A program made the position numbers and the translations under genes. 64,000 bases of DNA from Duganella sp. CF402. Its GTDB lineage: Bacteria; Pseudomonadota; Gammaproteobacteria; Burkholderiales; Burkholderiaceae_D. The stretch lies in the NCBI RefSeq assembly GCF_900109645.1, contig NZ_FOBG01000001.1, positions 2,896,262 to 2,960,261 of the forward strand, in the 5' to 3' direction. Of this stretch, positions 1 to 9,262 are shown piece after piece. The notes beneath the pieces were generated by a model that was not told where the DNA came from, made no database searches, and saw only the letters and a list, made by a program, of their open reading frames with translations. The stretch's first letter is position 1. Every line of letters begins with the position of its first letter.

Positions 1-2798
1 GCAACAAAGGCGCCGCCCTGACCTCCTTCGTCTCGCTGGCCGGCCGTTATCTGGTGCTGATGCCGAACAATCCTCGCGGTGGTGGCGTTTCCCGTCGCGT
101 CGAAGGCGAAGAACGCCAGGAACTGCGTGAAACGATGGACAAGCTGGACCTGCCGCCAGGCATGTCGGTGATTGCCCGCACCGCCGGCATCGGCCGCAAC
201 GTCGATGAACTGCAGTGGGACTTGAACTACCTGATGCAGCTGTGGCGCGCGATCGAAGGCGCCGGCAAGTCGGCCTCGGGCGCGTTCCTGATCTACCAGG
301 AATCGTCGCTGGTGATCCGCGCGATCCGCGACTACTTCCAGCCGGACATCGGCGAGATCCTGATCGATACCGACGAGATCTACGAGCAAGCGCACCAGTT
401 CATGAGCCACGTGATGCCCGACATGGTGCACCGTGTAAAACGCTACAGCGACGACGTGCCGCTGTTCTCGCGTTTCCAGATTGAACACCAGATCGAAACC
501 GCGTACTCGCGCACCGTGCCGCTGCCATCGGGCGGCGCCATCGTGATCGACCACACCGAAGCACTGGTGTCGGTTGACGTCAACTCGGCCCGCGCCACCC
601 GCGGTTCCGACATCGAAACCACTGCTTTCCACACCAACTGCGAAGCCGCCGAAGAGGTCGCCCGCCAGCTGCGCCTGCGCGACTTGGGCGGCCTGATCGT
701 GATCGACTTCATCGACATGGAAGTGGCCAAGAACCAGCGCGAAGTGGAACAGCGCCTGAAAGACGCCCTGCACCACGACCGTGCCCGCGTTCAGATGGGC
801 AAGATCTCCCGCTTCGGCCTGATGGAACTGTCGCGCCAGCGCCTGCGTCCGTCGCTGTCGGAAGGTTCGCACGTGACCTGCCCGCGCTGCTCGGGCACCG
901 GCCACATCCGCGATACCGAATCGTCGGCGCTGCAAGTCCTGCGCATCATCCAGGAAGAGGCGATGAAGGAAAACTCGGCCACCATCCACGTGCAAGTGCC
1001 GGTGGACGTGGCAGCCTTCCTGCTGAACGAAAAGCGCGGCGAAGTGCTGAAGATCGAGACCCGCCACCGCATTACCATCATCCTGGTGCCGAACAAGCAC
1101 CTGGAAACCCCGCACTACAAGCTGGAACGCATCAAGCACGACGATCCACGCCTGGAAGACAGCCAGGCCAGCTACTCGCTGGTGGAACAAGCCGAAACCG
1201 ACATGGCCTACAGCAAGCGCCAGAAGGAAGAAGCCAAGCCGCGCCAGGAGGCTATGGTCAAGACCATCACCCCTGACCAGCCAGCCCCGCTGGTCGAGCG
1301 CAAGCCTAGCGAGACCGTCATCAAGCCGGCCCCGGCCCCAGTGCCTGCGCCAGCCGAGCAAGGTTTCTTTGCCAAGCTGATCGGTTTCTTCACCGGCAAG
1401 CCAGCCGCTCCGGCCCTGCCGCAGCAACCGACCATCGTGGTCAAGGCGCCAGCCGGCGGCGATCGCGGCGACCGCAACGCCCGTGGTCCACGCGGCCGCA
1501 ACCGTAACGCCAAAGGTGGCCGTGGCGAGCGCGAAGAGAAAGAACCGGGCGCTGCCAAGGAAGAAAGCAAGGCAGCGGACGCCAACGGCCGTCCACCACG
1601 CCAGCCGCGTCCACCACGTGAAGCGCGTGAGCCACGCGAGCCGCGTGAACAGGCAGCGGAAGGCCAGGCACGCGAGCGCGCCGAACGTCCGGAACGTGCC
1701 GAGCGTCCGGAACGTGCTGAGCGCGGCGAACGTGGTGAGCGCGGTGAGCGTCCACCACGCCAGCCACGCGAACCGCGCGCCGACAAAGCGCCAGTCGAAG
1801 CCAAGGTTGACGAGTTGGCGCTGAACGCCGCCGCTGTCGCACCAGCGACCGGCCCGGCAACCGACGCCGCCAGCATCCTGAAATCGGCGCCGGGCGCCGG
1901 TCCGGAAGGCGAAGAAAACGAAGTGGCAGTGGACGGCGAAGAGCCGCGCCGCCGTCGCCGTCGTGGCGGCCGCAACCGCAATCGCCGTGAACGCGAAGGC
2001 GTGGAAGGCCAGGAATCGGCAGACGCAGAAGGCGAACAGGCCGAACTGAGCTTCTCGCCAGTCGCCGACGTCGCTGAAGCCGCCGCCGCTGCCGCAGCAG
2101 TTGCGCCAGCAGCCGAAGCCGCACCAGCAGCACCAGCAGCACCAGCAGCGCCGGTGGCTGAAGTAGCCGCCGCGCCGGAAGCCATTGCCGTTGCCGCGCC
2201 GGTCGAAGCCGCCGCACCAGTGGCAGCGCCAGCCGCGCCGGTCGCCGAACAAGCCGCACCAGTGGCCGAAGCCGCCGCACCAGCGCCGGTTGAAGCCGCA
2301 CCGGTCGCCGCCCCGGCGCCAGCCGCCGTGGTGGAAGCCGCCCCTGTCGTGGAAGCCGCCGCCATCGCCGTTCCAGTGGCAGCGGAAGCACCGCTGGCTG
2401 CGGAGCCTGTAGTTGCCGCCGTGGTGGAAACCCCGGCCGCCCCTGCCGCGCCAACCGTGGTCGCTGAAGTGGCCGCCTCGGTAGCCGCCGAACCGGCACC
2501 AGCCGCACCGCTGGCCGCCGAGCCGGTCGCTCCGGTTGCCGCTGCTGCACCTGCACCGGCTCCGGTCGCTGCACCGGCCCCAGCGCCAGTAGCAGCACCG
2601 GCCCCATCGGCCCCGATCGACCTGCAATCCGTGCTGAACTCGGCCGGCCTGACGCTGGCCGCAACCGACCCAGCCAAGCTGCGCGCAGCTCAGGAAGCCG
2701 CAGCGCAGATCGCGCAACCAGTGCGCGTGCCACGCGAGCGCAAGCCGCTGCCGCCGCAGGTTGAAGAGCCGTTGGTTCAGGTCGACACCCGCCGTTAA
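1..2798 (+). CDS. rne: Ribonuclease E, 3' part (5' end outside window)
   Basis: RNase E is the endonuclease that starts mRNA decay and matures rRNA and tRNA. The reading frame is open from base 3, so the gene begins upstream of the window; GTG or ATG codons near 54-60 are internal. Seen here are the DNase I-like catalytic segments VDVNSARATRGSDIE (about 567-611) and GLIVIDFIDM (about 691-720), which carry the two metal-binding Asp residues, and the Zn-link CPRCSGTGH (from 879). After about base 1200 the protein becomes a long, probably disordered tail: an Arg/Glu/Pro-rich block of RPERAE and RGE repeats (about 1670-1760), a basic block with RRRRRRGGRNRNRRERE (about 1951-2000) likely to bind RNA, then about 200 residues rich in Ala, Pro and Val. 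A hairpin terminator follows the stop. Confidence 0.95.
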   Translation, partial: NKGAALTSFVSLAGRYLVLMPNNPRGGGVSRRVEGEERQELRETMDKLDLPPGMSVIARTAGIGRNVDELQWDLNYLMQLWRAIEGAGKSASGAFLIYQESSLVIRAIRDYFQPDIGEILIDTDEIYEQAHQFMSHVMPDMVHRVKRYSDDVPLFSRFQIEHQIETAYSRTVPLPSGGAIVIDHTEALVSVDVNSARATRGSDIETTAFHTNCEAAEEVARQLRLRDLGGLIVIDFIDMEVAKNQREVEQRLKDALHHDRARVQMGKISRFGLMELSRQRLRPSLSEGSHVTCPRCSGTGHIRDTESSALQVLRIIQEEAMKENSATIHVQVPVDVAAFLLNEKRGEVLKIETRHRITIILVPNKHLETPHYKLERIKHDDPRLEDSQASYSLVEQAETDMAYSKRQKEEAKPRQEAMVKTITPDQPAPLVERKPSETVIKPAPAPVPAPAEQGFFAKLIGFFTGKPAAPALPQQPTIVVKAPAGGDRGDRNARGPRGRNRNAKGGRGEREEKEPGAAKEESKAADANGRPPRQPRPPREAREPREPREQAAEGQARERAERPERAERPERAERGERGERGERPPRQPREPRADKAPVEAKVDELALNAAAVAPATGPATDAASILKSAPGAGPEGEENEVAVDGEEPRRRRRRGGRNRNRREREGVEGQESADAEGEQAELSFSPVADVAEAAAAAAAVAPAAEAAPAAPAAPAAPVAEVAAAPEAIAVAAPVEAAAPVAAPAAPVAEQAAPVAEAAAPAPVEAAPVAAPAPAAVVEAAPVVEAAAIAVPVAAEAPLAAEPVVAAVVETPAAPAAPTVVAEVAASVAAEPAPAAPLAAEPVAPVAAAAPAPAPVAAPAPAPVAAPAPSAPIDLQSVLNSAGLTLAATDPAKLRAAQEAAAQIAQPVRVPRERKPLPPQVEEPLVQVDTRR

Positions 2799-2816
2799 TC
2801 CGCAAGGATCAGCTGT

Positions 2817-2849
2817 AAAAAAGGGAAGCCTCGTGCTTCCCTTTTTTTA
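2817..2849 (+). terminator. Rho-independent terminator of rne
   Basis: GGGAAGC (2823-2829) pairs with GCTTCCC (2835-2841), with A residues before and a T7 run after it. It lies 19 bases past the rne stop and separates rne from moaA. Confidence 0.88.
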
Positions 2850-2903
2850 TCATGCTATCGTAGCTGTCTGAGTCATTAGCAAGTGCATTTCATAAACAGC
2901 AAT

Positions 2904-4019
2904 ATGGCAGAAAAAATTATCATGATGACCGAGCAGCGCGGCGATGCACCAGTCATCCCGGCAGCGCTCGAAACGCCAACCGGCCTGCTGGCAGACCGCC
3001 TGGCGCGGCCGCTGCACGACCTGCGCATATCAGTCACCGACCGCTGCAACTTCCGCTGCGTGTACTGCATGCCGAAGGCGGTGTTCAACAACGACTACCA
3101 ATACCTGCCGCACACCTCCCTGCTGTCGTTCGAGGAAATCACCCGCATCGCCAAATTGTTCATCGCGCACGGCGTGGAAAAAATCCGCCTCACCGGCGGC
3201 GAGCCGTTGCTGCGCAAGAACATCGAACGGCTGATCGCCATGCTGGCCGAGCTGAAAACCGTGAGCGGCAAACCGCTGGACCTGACGCTGACCACCAACG
3301 CCTCGCTGCTGGCGCGCAAAGCGCAGCCGCTGAAAGACGCCGGCCTGCAGCGCGTGACGGTGTCGCTGGATGCGCTCGACAACGCCACCTTCCAGCGCAT
3401 GAACGACGTCGACTTCGCGGTCGACGATGTGCTGCAAGGGATAGAAGCCGCCCACCGCGTCGGCCTCGGCCCGATCAAGATCAACATGGTGGTCAAGGGC
3501 GGTATGAACGACCACGAGATCTTGCCGATGGCGCGCCACTTCCGTGGCTCGCCGTACATCCTGCGCTTCATCGAGTACATGGACGTGGGCGCTTCCAACG
3601 GCTGGAAGATGGACGAAGTGGTGCCATCATCCGAAGTGGTGCGCCGTATCAGCGCCGAGATGCCGCTGGAACCGGTGGCCCCCAATTACAGCGGCGAGAC
3701 CGCAGCACGCTGGCGCTACGCCGACGGCAGCGGCGAGATCGGCCTGATCTCCAGTGTATCCCACGCATTCTGTGCCGACTGTACTCGCGCGCGCCTGTCG
3801 ACTGAAGGTAAACTGTACACTTGTCTGTTCGCCACCAGCGGCCATGACCTGCGCGCGCTGCTGCGCGAAGGCCGCAGCGATGCAGAAATCAGCACCGCGC
3901 TGGCGCACCTGTGGCGCGCACGCGAAGACCGCTATTCGGAACTGCGCACCAGCCAGACCGAGGTCCTGAAGCTGAAGCGCAGCGCCAATAAAGTGGAAAT
4001 GTCTTACATCGGGGGTTAG
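2904..4019 (+). CDS. moaA: GTP 3',8-cyclase MoaA
   Basis: MoaA is a radical-SAM enzyme that, with MoaC, turns GTP into cyclic pyranopterin monophosphate, the first step of molybdenum cofactor synthesis. The radical-SAM cluster motif CNFRCVYC lies near the N terminus, the LTGGEPLLR segment follows, and the second 4Fe-4S site is seen as [18 protein letters not shown]. The protein ends in the Gly-Gly pair (SYIGG) needed for activity in this family. The start is uncertain: ATG at 2904, ATGs at 2922/2925 and GTG at 2883 are all in frame and none has a clear Shine-Dalgarno sequence. The mobA-moeA fusion starts 2 bases after the stop, so the two are surely cotranscribed. Confidence 0.94.
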   Translation: MAEKIIMMTEQRGDAPVIPAALETPTGLLADRLARPLHDLRISVTDRCNFRCVYCMPKAVFNNDYQYLPHTSLLSFEEITRIAKLFIAHGVEKIRLTGGEPLLRKNIERLIAMLAELKTVSGKPLDLTLTTNASLLARKAQPLKDAGLQRVTVSLDALDNATFQRMNDVDFAVDDVLQGIEAAHRVGLGPIKINMVVKGGMNDHEILPMARHFRGSPYILRFIEYMDVGASNGWKMDEVVPSSEVVRRISAEMPLEPVAPNYSGETAARWRYADGSGEIGLISSVSHAFCADCTRARLSTEGKLYTCLFATSGHDLRALLREGRSDAEISTALAHLWRAREDRYSELRTSQTEVLKLKRSANKVEMSYIGG

Positions 4020-4021
4020 TT

Positions 4022-5920
4022 TTGTCTTTGAAGAGCAAGGTCACCGGGTTGATCCTGGCGGGTGGACGCGGCACGCGCATGGGCCGCGTGGATAAAGGCT
4101 TGCAGCCGTTTCGCGGCGCGACGCTGGCCGCGCACGTGCTGGCGCGCCTGTCGCCGCAAGTGGCCACGGTGGCGATCAACGCCAACCGCAACCTGCCGCA
4201 ATACCAGGCGCTGGCCGCCGGCTCGCCGGTGCTGCCGGATTATCTCGATGGCTTTGCCGGTCCGCTGGCCGGCTTGCAAATTGGCTTGCAGTTCTGCCCT
4301 ACCGAATTGCTGCTGACGGCGCCGTGCGACTCGCCGTTCTTCCCGGCGGATCTGGCCGAGCGCCTTTACGCCGCAATGCAGGAACAAGGCGCCGACATGG
4401 CGATGGCGGTGACGATGGAGCGCGATCCCGAGCAGCCGGACGCCGCGCCGTACCGCCAGCCGCACCCTGTGTTCGCACTGCTCAAAGCAAGCGTGCTGCC
4501 GCAGTTGGACGCCTATCTCGACACCGGCGCGCGCCGCATGGAAGGCTTCTTCAATACGCTGAAAGTGGCCGAGGTGCTGTTCGACGATAGCGCGGCGTTC
4601 AGCAACATCAATACGCTGGAAGAGCTGCAGCATCACGAACGCAGCACGCCTGTCCCCGCGCCGCCTGCCGCGCCACGCGACGGCGATCCACCAGCGTTGC
4701 CAGTCGAGGAAGCGCAGCGCCTGATCTGCGAGCGCATTGCCCCCGTCGATGCCACCGAAACGCTGCCGCTGTTGTCCGCGCTCGACCGCGTGCTGGCCGC
4801 CGACATCATCTCGCCGATCAACGTTCCGGCCTGCGACAACTCGGCAATGGACGGCTACGCCCTGCGCGGCGCCGACCTGCCTGCAGACGGCACGGCTACC
4901 TTCAAGACCATCGGCATCGCCTACGCCGGCCATCCGTTCACGCAAGCGCCGCAAGCCGGTGAATGCGTGCGCATCATGACCGGCGCCACCATCCCGCCGG
5001 GCTGCGACACCGTGCTGCCGCAAGAACTGGCCGCCGCGATTGACGGCGACCAGGTCACCATCGCCGCCAACGCCATCCGCGCCGGCGCCAACCTGCGCCG
5101 CGCCGGTGAAGACTTGAAAGCCGGCGGCACCGCCATCGCCGCCGGCAAACTGCTGCGCCCCGCCGACCTTGGCCTGATCGCCTCGCTGGGCATCGGCCAG
5201 GTGAGCGTCAAACGCAAACTCACAGTCGCCTTCTTCTCCACCGGCGACGAACTGCGCTCGCTGGGCGACCAGCTCGATGAAGGCTGCGTCTACGACAGCA
5301 ACCGCTACACCCTGTTCGGCATGCTCACGCGGCTCGGCTGCGACGTGATCGACATGGGTGTGGTGAAGGACGATCCGCACGCACTGGAAGCAGCGCTGCG
5401 TGTAGCAGCCAGCAAGGCCGACGCCATCATCACCTCCGGCGGCGTGTCCGAAGGTGCGGCCGACTACACGCGCGACATCATGGCGCTGATCGGCGACGTC
5501 GCCTTCTGGAAGCTGGCCATGCGCCCCGGCCGGCCGCTGGCCTTCGGCAAAGTCCAGACGGAGCAAGACAGCGCCTGGCTCTTCGGCCTGCCCGGCAATC
5601 CGGTGGCGGTGATGGTGTCGTTCTACATGTTCGCCCGACCCGCCCTGCTGCGCATGATGGGCACCGACAGCAAACTGCAAACCCTGCAAGCGCGCGCCGC
5701 CGAAGCAATCCGCAAACGTCCCGGCCGCACCGAGTACCAGCGCGGCATCGTCAGCACCGGCGCAGACGGCGCGCCGCAAGTACGCCTGACCGGCGCGCAG
5801 GGTTCGGGCATCCTCAGCTCCATGAGCGAAGCCAATTGCATCGTGGTGCTGCACCACGACCAGGCCAGCGTCGCCGCCGGCCAGCTGGTCGACGTGCTGC
5901 TGTTCGACGGGCTGCTCTAG
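4022..5920 (+). CDS. MobA-MoeA fusion: molybdenum cofactor guanylyltransferase / molybdopterin molybdotransferase
   Basis: One 632-residue frame joins two molybdenum cofactor enzymes that are normally separate. Residues 1 to about 205 are MobA, which adds GMP to Mo-molybdopterin: nucleotide-binding LILAGGRGTRMGRVDKG and APCDSPF are present. A Pro/Ala-rich linker (about 207-222) follows. Residues about 225-632 are MoeA, which inserts molybdate: NSAMDGYA (about 273-280), SGGVSEGAADYTRD and GLPGNPVAVMVSF are intact. The start is TTG at 4022, 2 bases after moaA, behind a G-rich stretch at the moaA stop. There is no stop or obvious restart between the domains. The joining could be natural, or an indel or sequencing error in a former overlap; both halves look complete, which favours a working fusion. 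Confidence 0.9.
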   Translation: MSLKSKVTGLILAGGRGTRMGRVDKGLQPFRGATLAAHVLARLSPQVATVAINANRNLPQYQALAAGSPVLPDYLDGFAGPLAGLQIGLQFCPTELLLTAPCDSPFFPADLAERLYAAMQEQGADMAMAVTMERDPEQPDAAPYRQPHPVFALLKASVLPQLDAYLDTGARRMEGFFNTLKVAEVLFDDSAAFSNINTLEELQHHERSTPVPAPPAAPRDGDPPALPVEEAQRLICERIAPVDATETLPLLSALDRVLAADIISPINVPACDNSAMDGYALRGADLPADGTATFKTIGIAYAGHPFTQAPQAGECVRIMTGATIPPGCDTVLPQELAAAIDGDQVTIAANAIRAGANLRRAGEDLKAGGTAIAAGKLLRPADLGLIASLGIGQVSVKRKLTVAFFSTGDELRSLGDQLDEGCVYDSNRYTLFGMLTRLGCDVIDMGVVKDDPHALEAALRVAASKADAIITSGGVSEGAADYTRDIMALIGDVAFWKLAMRPGRPLAFGKVQTEQDSAWLFGLPGNPVAVMVSFYMFARPALLRMMGTDSKLQTLQARAAEAIRKRPGRTEYQRGIVSTGADGAPQVRLTGAQGSGILSSMSEANCIVVLHHDQASVAAGQLVDVLLFDGLL

Positions 5921-5924
5921 CATC

Positions 5925-6530
5925 ATGCGCCTGCGGATCAGCAAGCTGCAATCGTCGCTGGCTGGTCCCTATTCCTTTGATTTGGCGGCGGGCCACTGCC
6001 TTACCATCTCCGGGCCGTCCGGCGCGGGCAAAAGCCTGTTGCTGCGCATGCTGTGCGATCTCGATCCGAACACCGGCGAGATCCTGCTGGACAACGTACC
6101 GCGCTCCGGCATGAGCGCGCCGGCGTGGCGCGCGCAAGTGGTCTACCAGCCGGCCGAACCGGCATGGTGGCTGCCCACGGCGAGCGCGCATTTCAAACCG
6201 CATCAGGCGCAGCGCGTGCAGGAACTGCTGCCGCTGCTGAAGCTCGCACCGTCGCTGCTCGACCATGAAGTCAGCCGCCTGTCCACCGGCGAACGCCAGC
6301 GCATGGCGCTGATCCGCTCACTGGCCTGCCATCCCAAGGTGCTGCTGCTCGACGAGCCCACCGCCGCGCTGGATCCCGAAGCCGTCAGCGCCACGGAAGC
6401 GCTGCTGCGCCGCGAAGTCGCCGCCGGCATGTCGCTCATCCTGGTCACGCATTCCACCGCACAGGCGCAGGCGCTGGGCCATCGCCACATGACCATGCGC
6501 GACCGCGTCCTGCACGAGGACACACAATGA
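5925..6530 (+). CDS. fetA: ABC transporter ATP-binding protein, FetA (YbbL)-like
   Basis: Small 201-residue ATPase that would power the membrane protein encoded next. Walker A GPSGAGKS (about 30-37), the signature LSTGERQRMAL and Walker B VLLLDEPTAALD are all present; the size matches the FetA/YbbL family. In E. coli FetAB exports iron and helps resist peroxide. The start lies 4 bases after the mobA-moeA stop and the end overlaps fetB by 4 bases (ATGA), so the genes from moaA to fetB form one run. The link between molybdenum cofactor genes and an iron exporter may be only positional. Confidence 0.85.
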   Translation: MRLRISKLQSSLAGPYSFDLAAGHCLTISGPSGAGKSLLLRMLCDLDPNTGEILLDNVPRSGMSAPAWRAQVVYQPAEPAWWLPTASAHFKPHQAQRVQELLPLLKLAPSLLDHEVSRLSTGERQRMALIRSLACHPKVLLLDEPTAALDPEAVSATEALLRREVAAGMSLILVTHSTAQAQALGHRHMTMRDRVLHEDTQ

Positions 6531-7327
6531 ACACCGCCATCCAGCCCAGTGCATTCGAGCTGGCGCTGACCTCATCGCTGGTAGTGCTGAATGCCGGCAT
6601 CTCGGCCTATCTGGGTTTGCGCATGCAGCGCCTGATGCTGTGGTCTGCGGTGCGCATGGTGGTGCAGCTGCTGCTGGTGGGATTGGTGCTGCGCTGGGTG
6701 TTTGCGCTGGCCTCGCCCGCCGCCACGCTGGCGGTGGCGCTGTTGATGATTGTCGCCGCCGCGCGCGAGGTGGCCATGCGGCCCGCTCACGGATTGCGCG
6801 GCTGGCCGGGAGTGTGGCTGGCCACCGCCAGCGTCGGTCTGTCGAGCATCGCCACCGTGGTGCTGGCGCTGCTGACGGTGCTGCATCCCACGCCGTGGTA
6901 CGAGCCGCAATACGCAGTGCCGCTGATCGGCATCGTGCTGGGGAATGTGCTGAACGCCGCCAGCCTCGGACTGGACACCTTCTACGGCGGCGTGGTGAGC
7001 GCCCGTGCCGCGATCGAAGCGCAACTGGTGTTGGGCGCCACGCGCCACGAAGCACTGGCGCCGCTGATCCGCGACTCGGTGCGCAAGGGCCTGATCCCCA
7101 TCATCAACCAGATGTCAGCCGCCGGCATCATCACCCTGCCCGGCATCATGACTGGCCAGATCCTGGCCGGGATGGACCCGATGGACGCGGTGCGCTACCA
7201 GATCCTGCTGATGTTCCTGCTAGCCGGCGGCAGCGGCATCTCGGTCACACTGGCGGTGTACCTGGCTGCGCGCAGTGTCACGGACGAGCGCCACCGCCTG
7301 CGCCTGGAGCGTTTGTCAACCCGCTGA
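6527..7327 (+). CDS. fetB: ABC transporter permease, FetB (YbbM, UPF0014)-like
   Basis: Inner-membrane permease partner of FetA; 266 residues with about seven hydrophobic segments. The cytoplasmic loop GATRHEALAPLIRDSVRKG and the segment MSAAGIITLPGIMTGQILAG are hallmarks of the UPF0014/FetB family. By homology it exports iron; the substrate is inferred. Its ATG overlaps the fetA stop, so translation is probably coupled. Its last 50 bases overlap, tail to tail, the 3' end of the MFS gene on the other strand. Confidence 0.85.
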   Translation: MNTAIQPSAFELALTSSLVVLNAGISAYLGLRMQRLMLWSAVRMVVQLLLVGLVLRWVFALASPAATLAVALLMIVAAAREVAMRPAHGLRGWPGVWLATASVGLSSIATVVLALLTVLHPTPWYEPQYAVPLIGIVLGNVLNAASLGLDTFYGGVVSARAAIEAQLVLGATRHEALAPLIRDSVRKGLIPIINQMSAAGIITLPGIMTGQILAGMDPMDAVRYQILLMFLLAGGSGISVTLAVYLAARSVTDERHRLRLERLSTR

Positions 7328-8441
7328 ACGCCACTAGCAGCATGCCGCACGCCAGCGCGGCAAAGGCCCACTGCAAGCCCACCGCATGCGCCACGAAACC
7401 GATCAAACCCGGACCGGCAAGAATGCCAGCGTAGCCAATGGTGGAAATCGCGCTCACCGCCAGGCTGGCCGGCATATCCTTCTGACTACCGGCCGCCGTG
7501 AACAGCACTGGCACGATGTTCGATGCGCCGCAGCCGATCAGCACAAAGCCCGCCAGCGCCAGCCACGCCGACGGCGCCAGCACCACAATCAGGAAGCCGG
7601 CCGCTGCCGCCAGTCCGCCCAACAGCAGGATGCGGCGGCCGCCCCAGCGCTGCACGATCTTGTCGCCATTCAGGCGCCCGGCCGTCATCGCCACCGCAAA
7701 CGCGGCGTAGCCCAAGCCGCCCTGTGCGCTGCTCATGCCGCTGTTGGTCAGCATCACCGCGCTCCAGTCGAGTACCGCGCCTTCGGCCAGGAACACGAAC
7801 ATGCACAGGAGGCCAATCAGCACCACCGCGCCGCGCGGCACCACCAGCAAGGGCGCATCGCGCTCCGCCGCCGGCGCTTCGCGCAGCAGGTGCGGACCTG
7901 CGGCCAGCAGCACCAGCGCCACCGCAACCGTCATCACCACCGAGGCGCTGGCGATGTCCATGCCCAGCCACAGCATCAAACTCATGGCACCCGCGCCAAC
8001 GATGCCGCCTACGCTGAACATGCCGTGGAAACCGGACATCAGCGCGCCATCATAATCCTTCTCCACGATCACCGCCTGCACATTCATCGACACATCCAGC
8101 GTGCCGATGGTGGCGCCGAACAGGAACAAGGTCAACGCCAGCAACGGCGCGCTCGGTGCAATTGCCAAAAACGGGAACACTGCGGCACAGCCAAGGCCGG
8201 ACCACAAGATCACGCGGCGGCAGCCGAAGCGCGCCGCCAGCACGCCGGTCACCGGCATCGCCAGCAACGAGCCGATACCAAGGCACAGCAGCAGCAAGCC
8301 CAGTTGCGCCGCTTCGACGCCGGTGCGCGCTTGCGCGTAAGGCACCAGCGGCGCCCATGCCGACATGGCCATGCCGGCCGCGAGAAAAGCCAGACGCGTT
8401 GAGACGCGCTGTTTCAATCCGTAGTTGTTCATCAGGTTCAT
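7278..8441 (-). CDS. MFS transporter (YbjJ-like)
   Basis: A 387-residue, roughly 12-helix carrier of the major facilitator superfamily. The loop between helices 2 and 3 reads LAARFGCRRVILWSG, the usual position of the MFS A motif, and the central half resembles the E. coli YbjJ group. It starts inside the stop of the DeoR-family regulator gene (4-base overlap), so the two form one operon and the carrier is probably controlled by that regulator. Its 3' end overlaps fetB by 50 bases in the convergent direction. The substrate cannot be told; a sugar or sugar derivative is a guess from the regulator family. Confidence 0.82.
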   Translation of the reverse strand: MNLMNNYGLKQRVSTRLAFLAAGMAMSAWAPLVPYAQARTGVEAAQLGLLLLCLGIGSLLAMPVTGVLAARFGCRRVILWSGLGCAAVFPFLAIAPSAPLLALTLFLFGATIGTLDVSMNVQAVIVEKDYDGALMSGFHGMFSVGGIVGAGAMSLMLWLGMDIASASVVMTVAVALVLLAAGPHLLREAPAAERDAPLLVVPRGAVVLIGLLCMFVFLAEGAVLDWSAVMLTNSGMSSAQGGLGYAAFAVAMTAGRLNGDKIVQRWGGRRILLLGGLAAAAGFLIVVLAPSAWLALAGFVLIGCGASNIVPVLFTAAGSQKDMPASLAVSAISTIGYAGILAGPGLIGFVAHAVGLQWAFAALACGMLLVAFSGLTNAPGAGGGARP

Positions 8442-9217
8442 GCGCCGGCCAGCAGCACGCGGGCGCCAGCGGCGGCATAAGCCTCCACGACTTCCGCGCT
8501 GGCGCCGGCTTCGACGATCAAGTGGGTTAATTGGGAAATCGGCAGTACGCCGTAGGCCGCTACCGCGCCGATCTTGCTGGCGGTAGCGACAACGGCGGTG
8601 GCCTTGCTTTGCGCGGCAAGGCGGCGTTTGAATTCCGCCTCTTCGTAATCGACCGCCGTTACGCCGCCCTGCACATCAACGCCGCAAGCGCCGATGAAGT
8701 ACAGGTCGGGACGCATCAGTTCCAGCTCGCGCAGCGCGGTCGCGCCCACGCTGCCGCCAAGGCTTTGCTTGATGCGGCCGCCGATCATGATCAGGTCCAC
8801 ATGTGGCTGGTCCAGCAGCCGCGCGGCGATCGACGGCGCGTTGGTCAGCACCGTCACCGGCTTTGCGGGCAGCGCTTCGGCGATAGCGAGGTTGCTCGAT
8901 CCGGCGTCGAGGAAGATGGTGGCGCCGGGCGGGATCAGGGTGACGGCAGCGGCGGCTAGGCGCGACTTGTCGTCCTGCTGGCGCGCCATGCGCTGCACCA
9001 GCGTGCCGCTCTCCGGCGCGGCTGGCATGCGCACCGCGCCGCCGTAGACCTTCTGGCACAAGCCGGCGGCGGCCAGATCGCGCAGGTCGCGGCGGATGGT
9101 GTCCTCGGTGACGTTCAGTTCGCGCGCCAGCTCGGCGGCCAGCACGCGCCCTTCGTCATTGAGTTGCTTAAGAATTAATGCATGCCGCTCGGGCAGCAGG
9201 AGGTTTTCTCGTTTCAT
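8438..9217 (-). CDS. DeoR/GlpR-family transcriptional regulator
   Basis: Repressor of the DeoR type, whose members usually answer to phosphorylated sugars. The N-terminal winged helix has LAAELARELNVTEDTIRRDL (about 25-44), and the C-terminal sugar-phosphate-isomerase-like domain has FLDAGSSN and the LTNAPSIA segment typical of DeoRC. Start chosen at MKRENLLLPERH (9217) rather than six codons upstream because this matches the family N terminus. It overlaps the MFS gene downstream by 4 bases. The ligand is unknown. Confidence 0.88.
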   Translation of the reverse strand: MKRENLLLPERHALILKQLNDEGRVLAAELARELNVTEDTIRRDLRDLAAAGLCQKVYGGAVRMPAAPESGTLVQRMARQQDDKSRLAAAAVTLIPPGATIFLDAGSSNLAIAEALPAKPVTVLTNAPSIAARLLDQPHVDLIMIGGRIKQSLGGSVGATALRELELMRPDLYFIGACGVDVQGGVTAVDYEEAEFKRRLAAQSKATAVVATASKIGAVAAYGVLPISQLTHLIVEAGASAEVVEAYAAAGARVLLAGA

Positions 9218-9262
9218 GGACGAGATTGTACACAAATACGCAAAAACGCGCAGAAACGTGGA

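Noticed and set aside
1208..2677. Minus-strand frame rich in Ala, Gly and Ser
   Set aside because: Low-complexity antisense of the RNase E tail; no domain or start signal.
4016..5944. A 642-codon minus-strand open frame
   Set aside because: Antisense shadow of the mobA-moeA fusion; His/Gln/Arg-rich composition typical of such shadows.
7386..8402. Plus-strand His/Gln/Arg-rich frame
   Set aside because: Antisense of the MFS transporter; no start signal and no recognisable motif.
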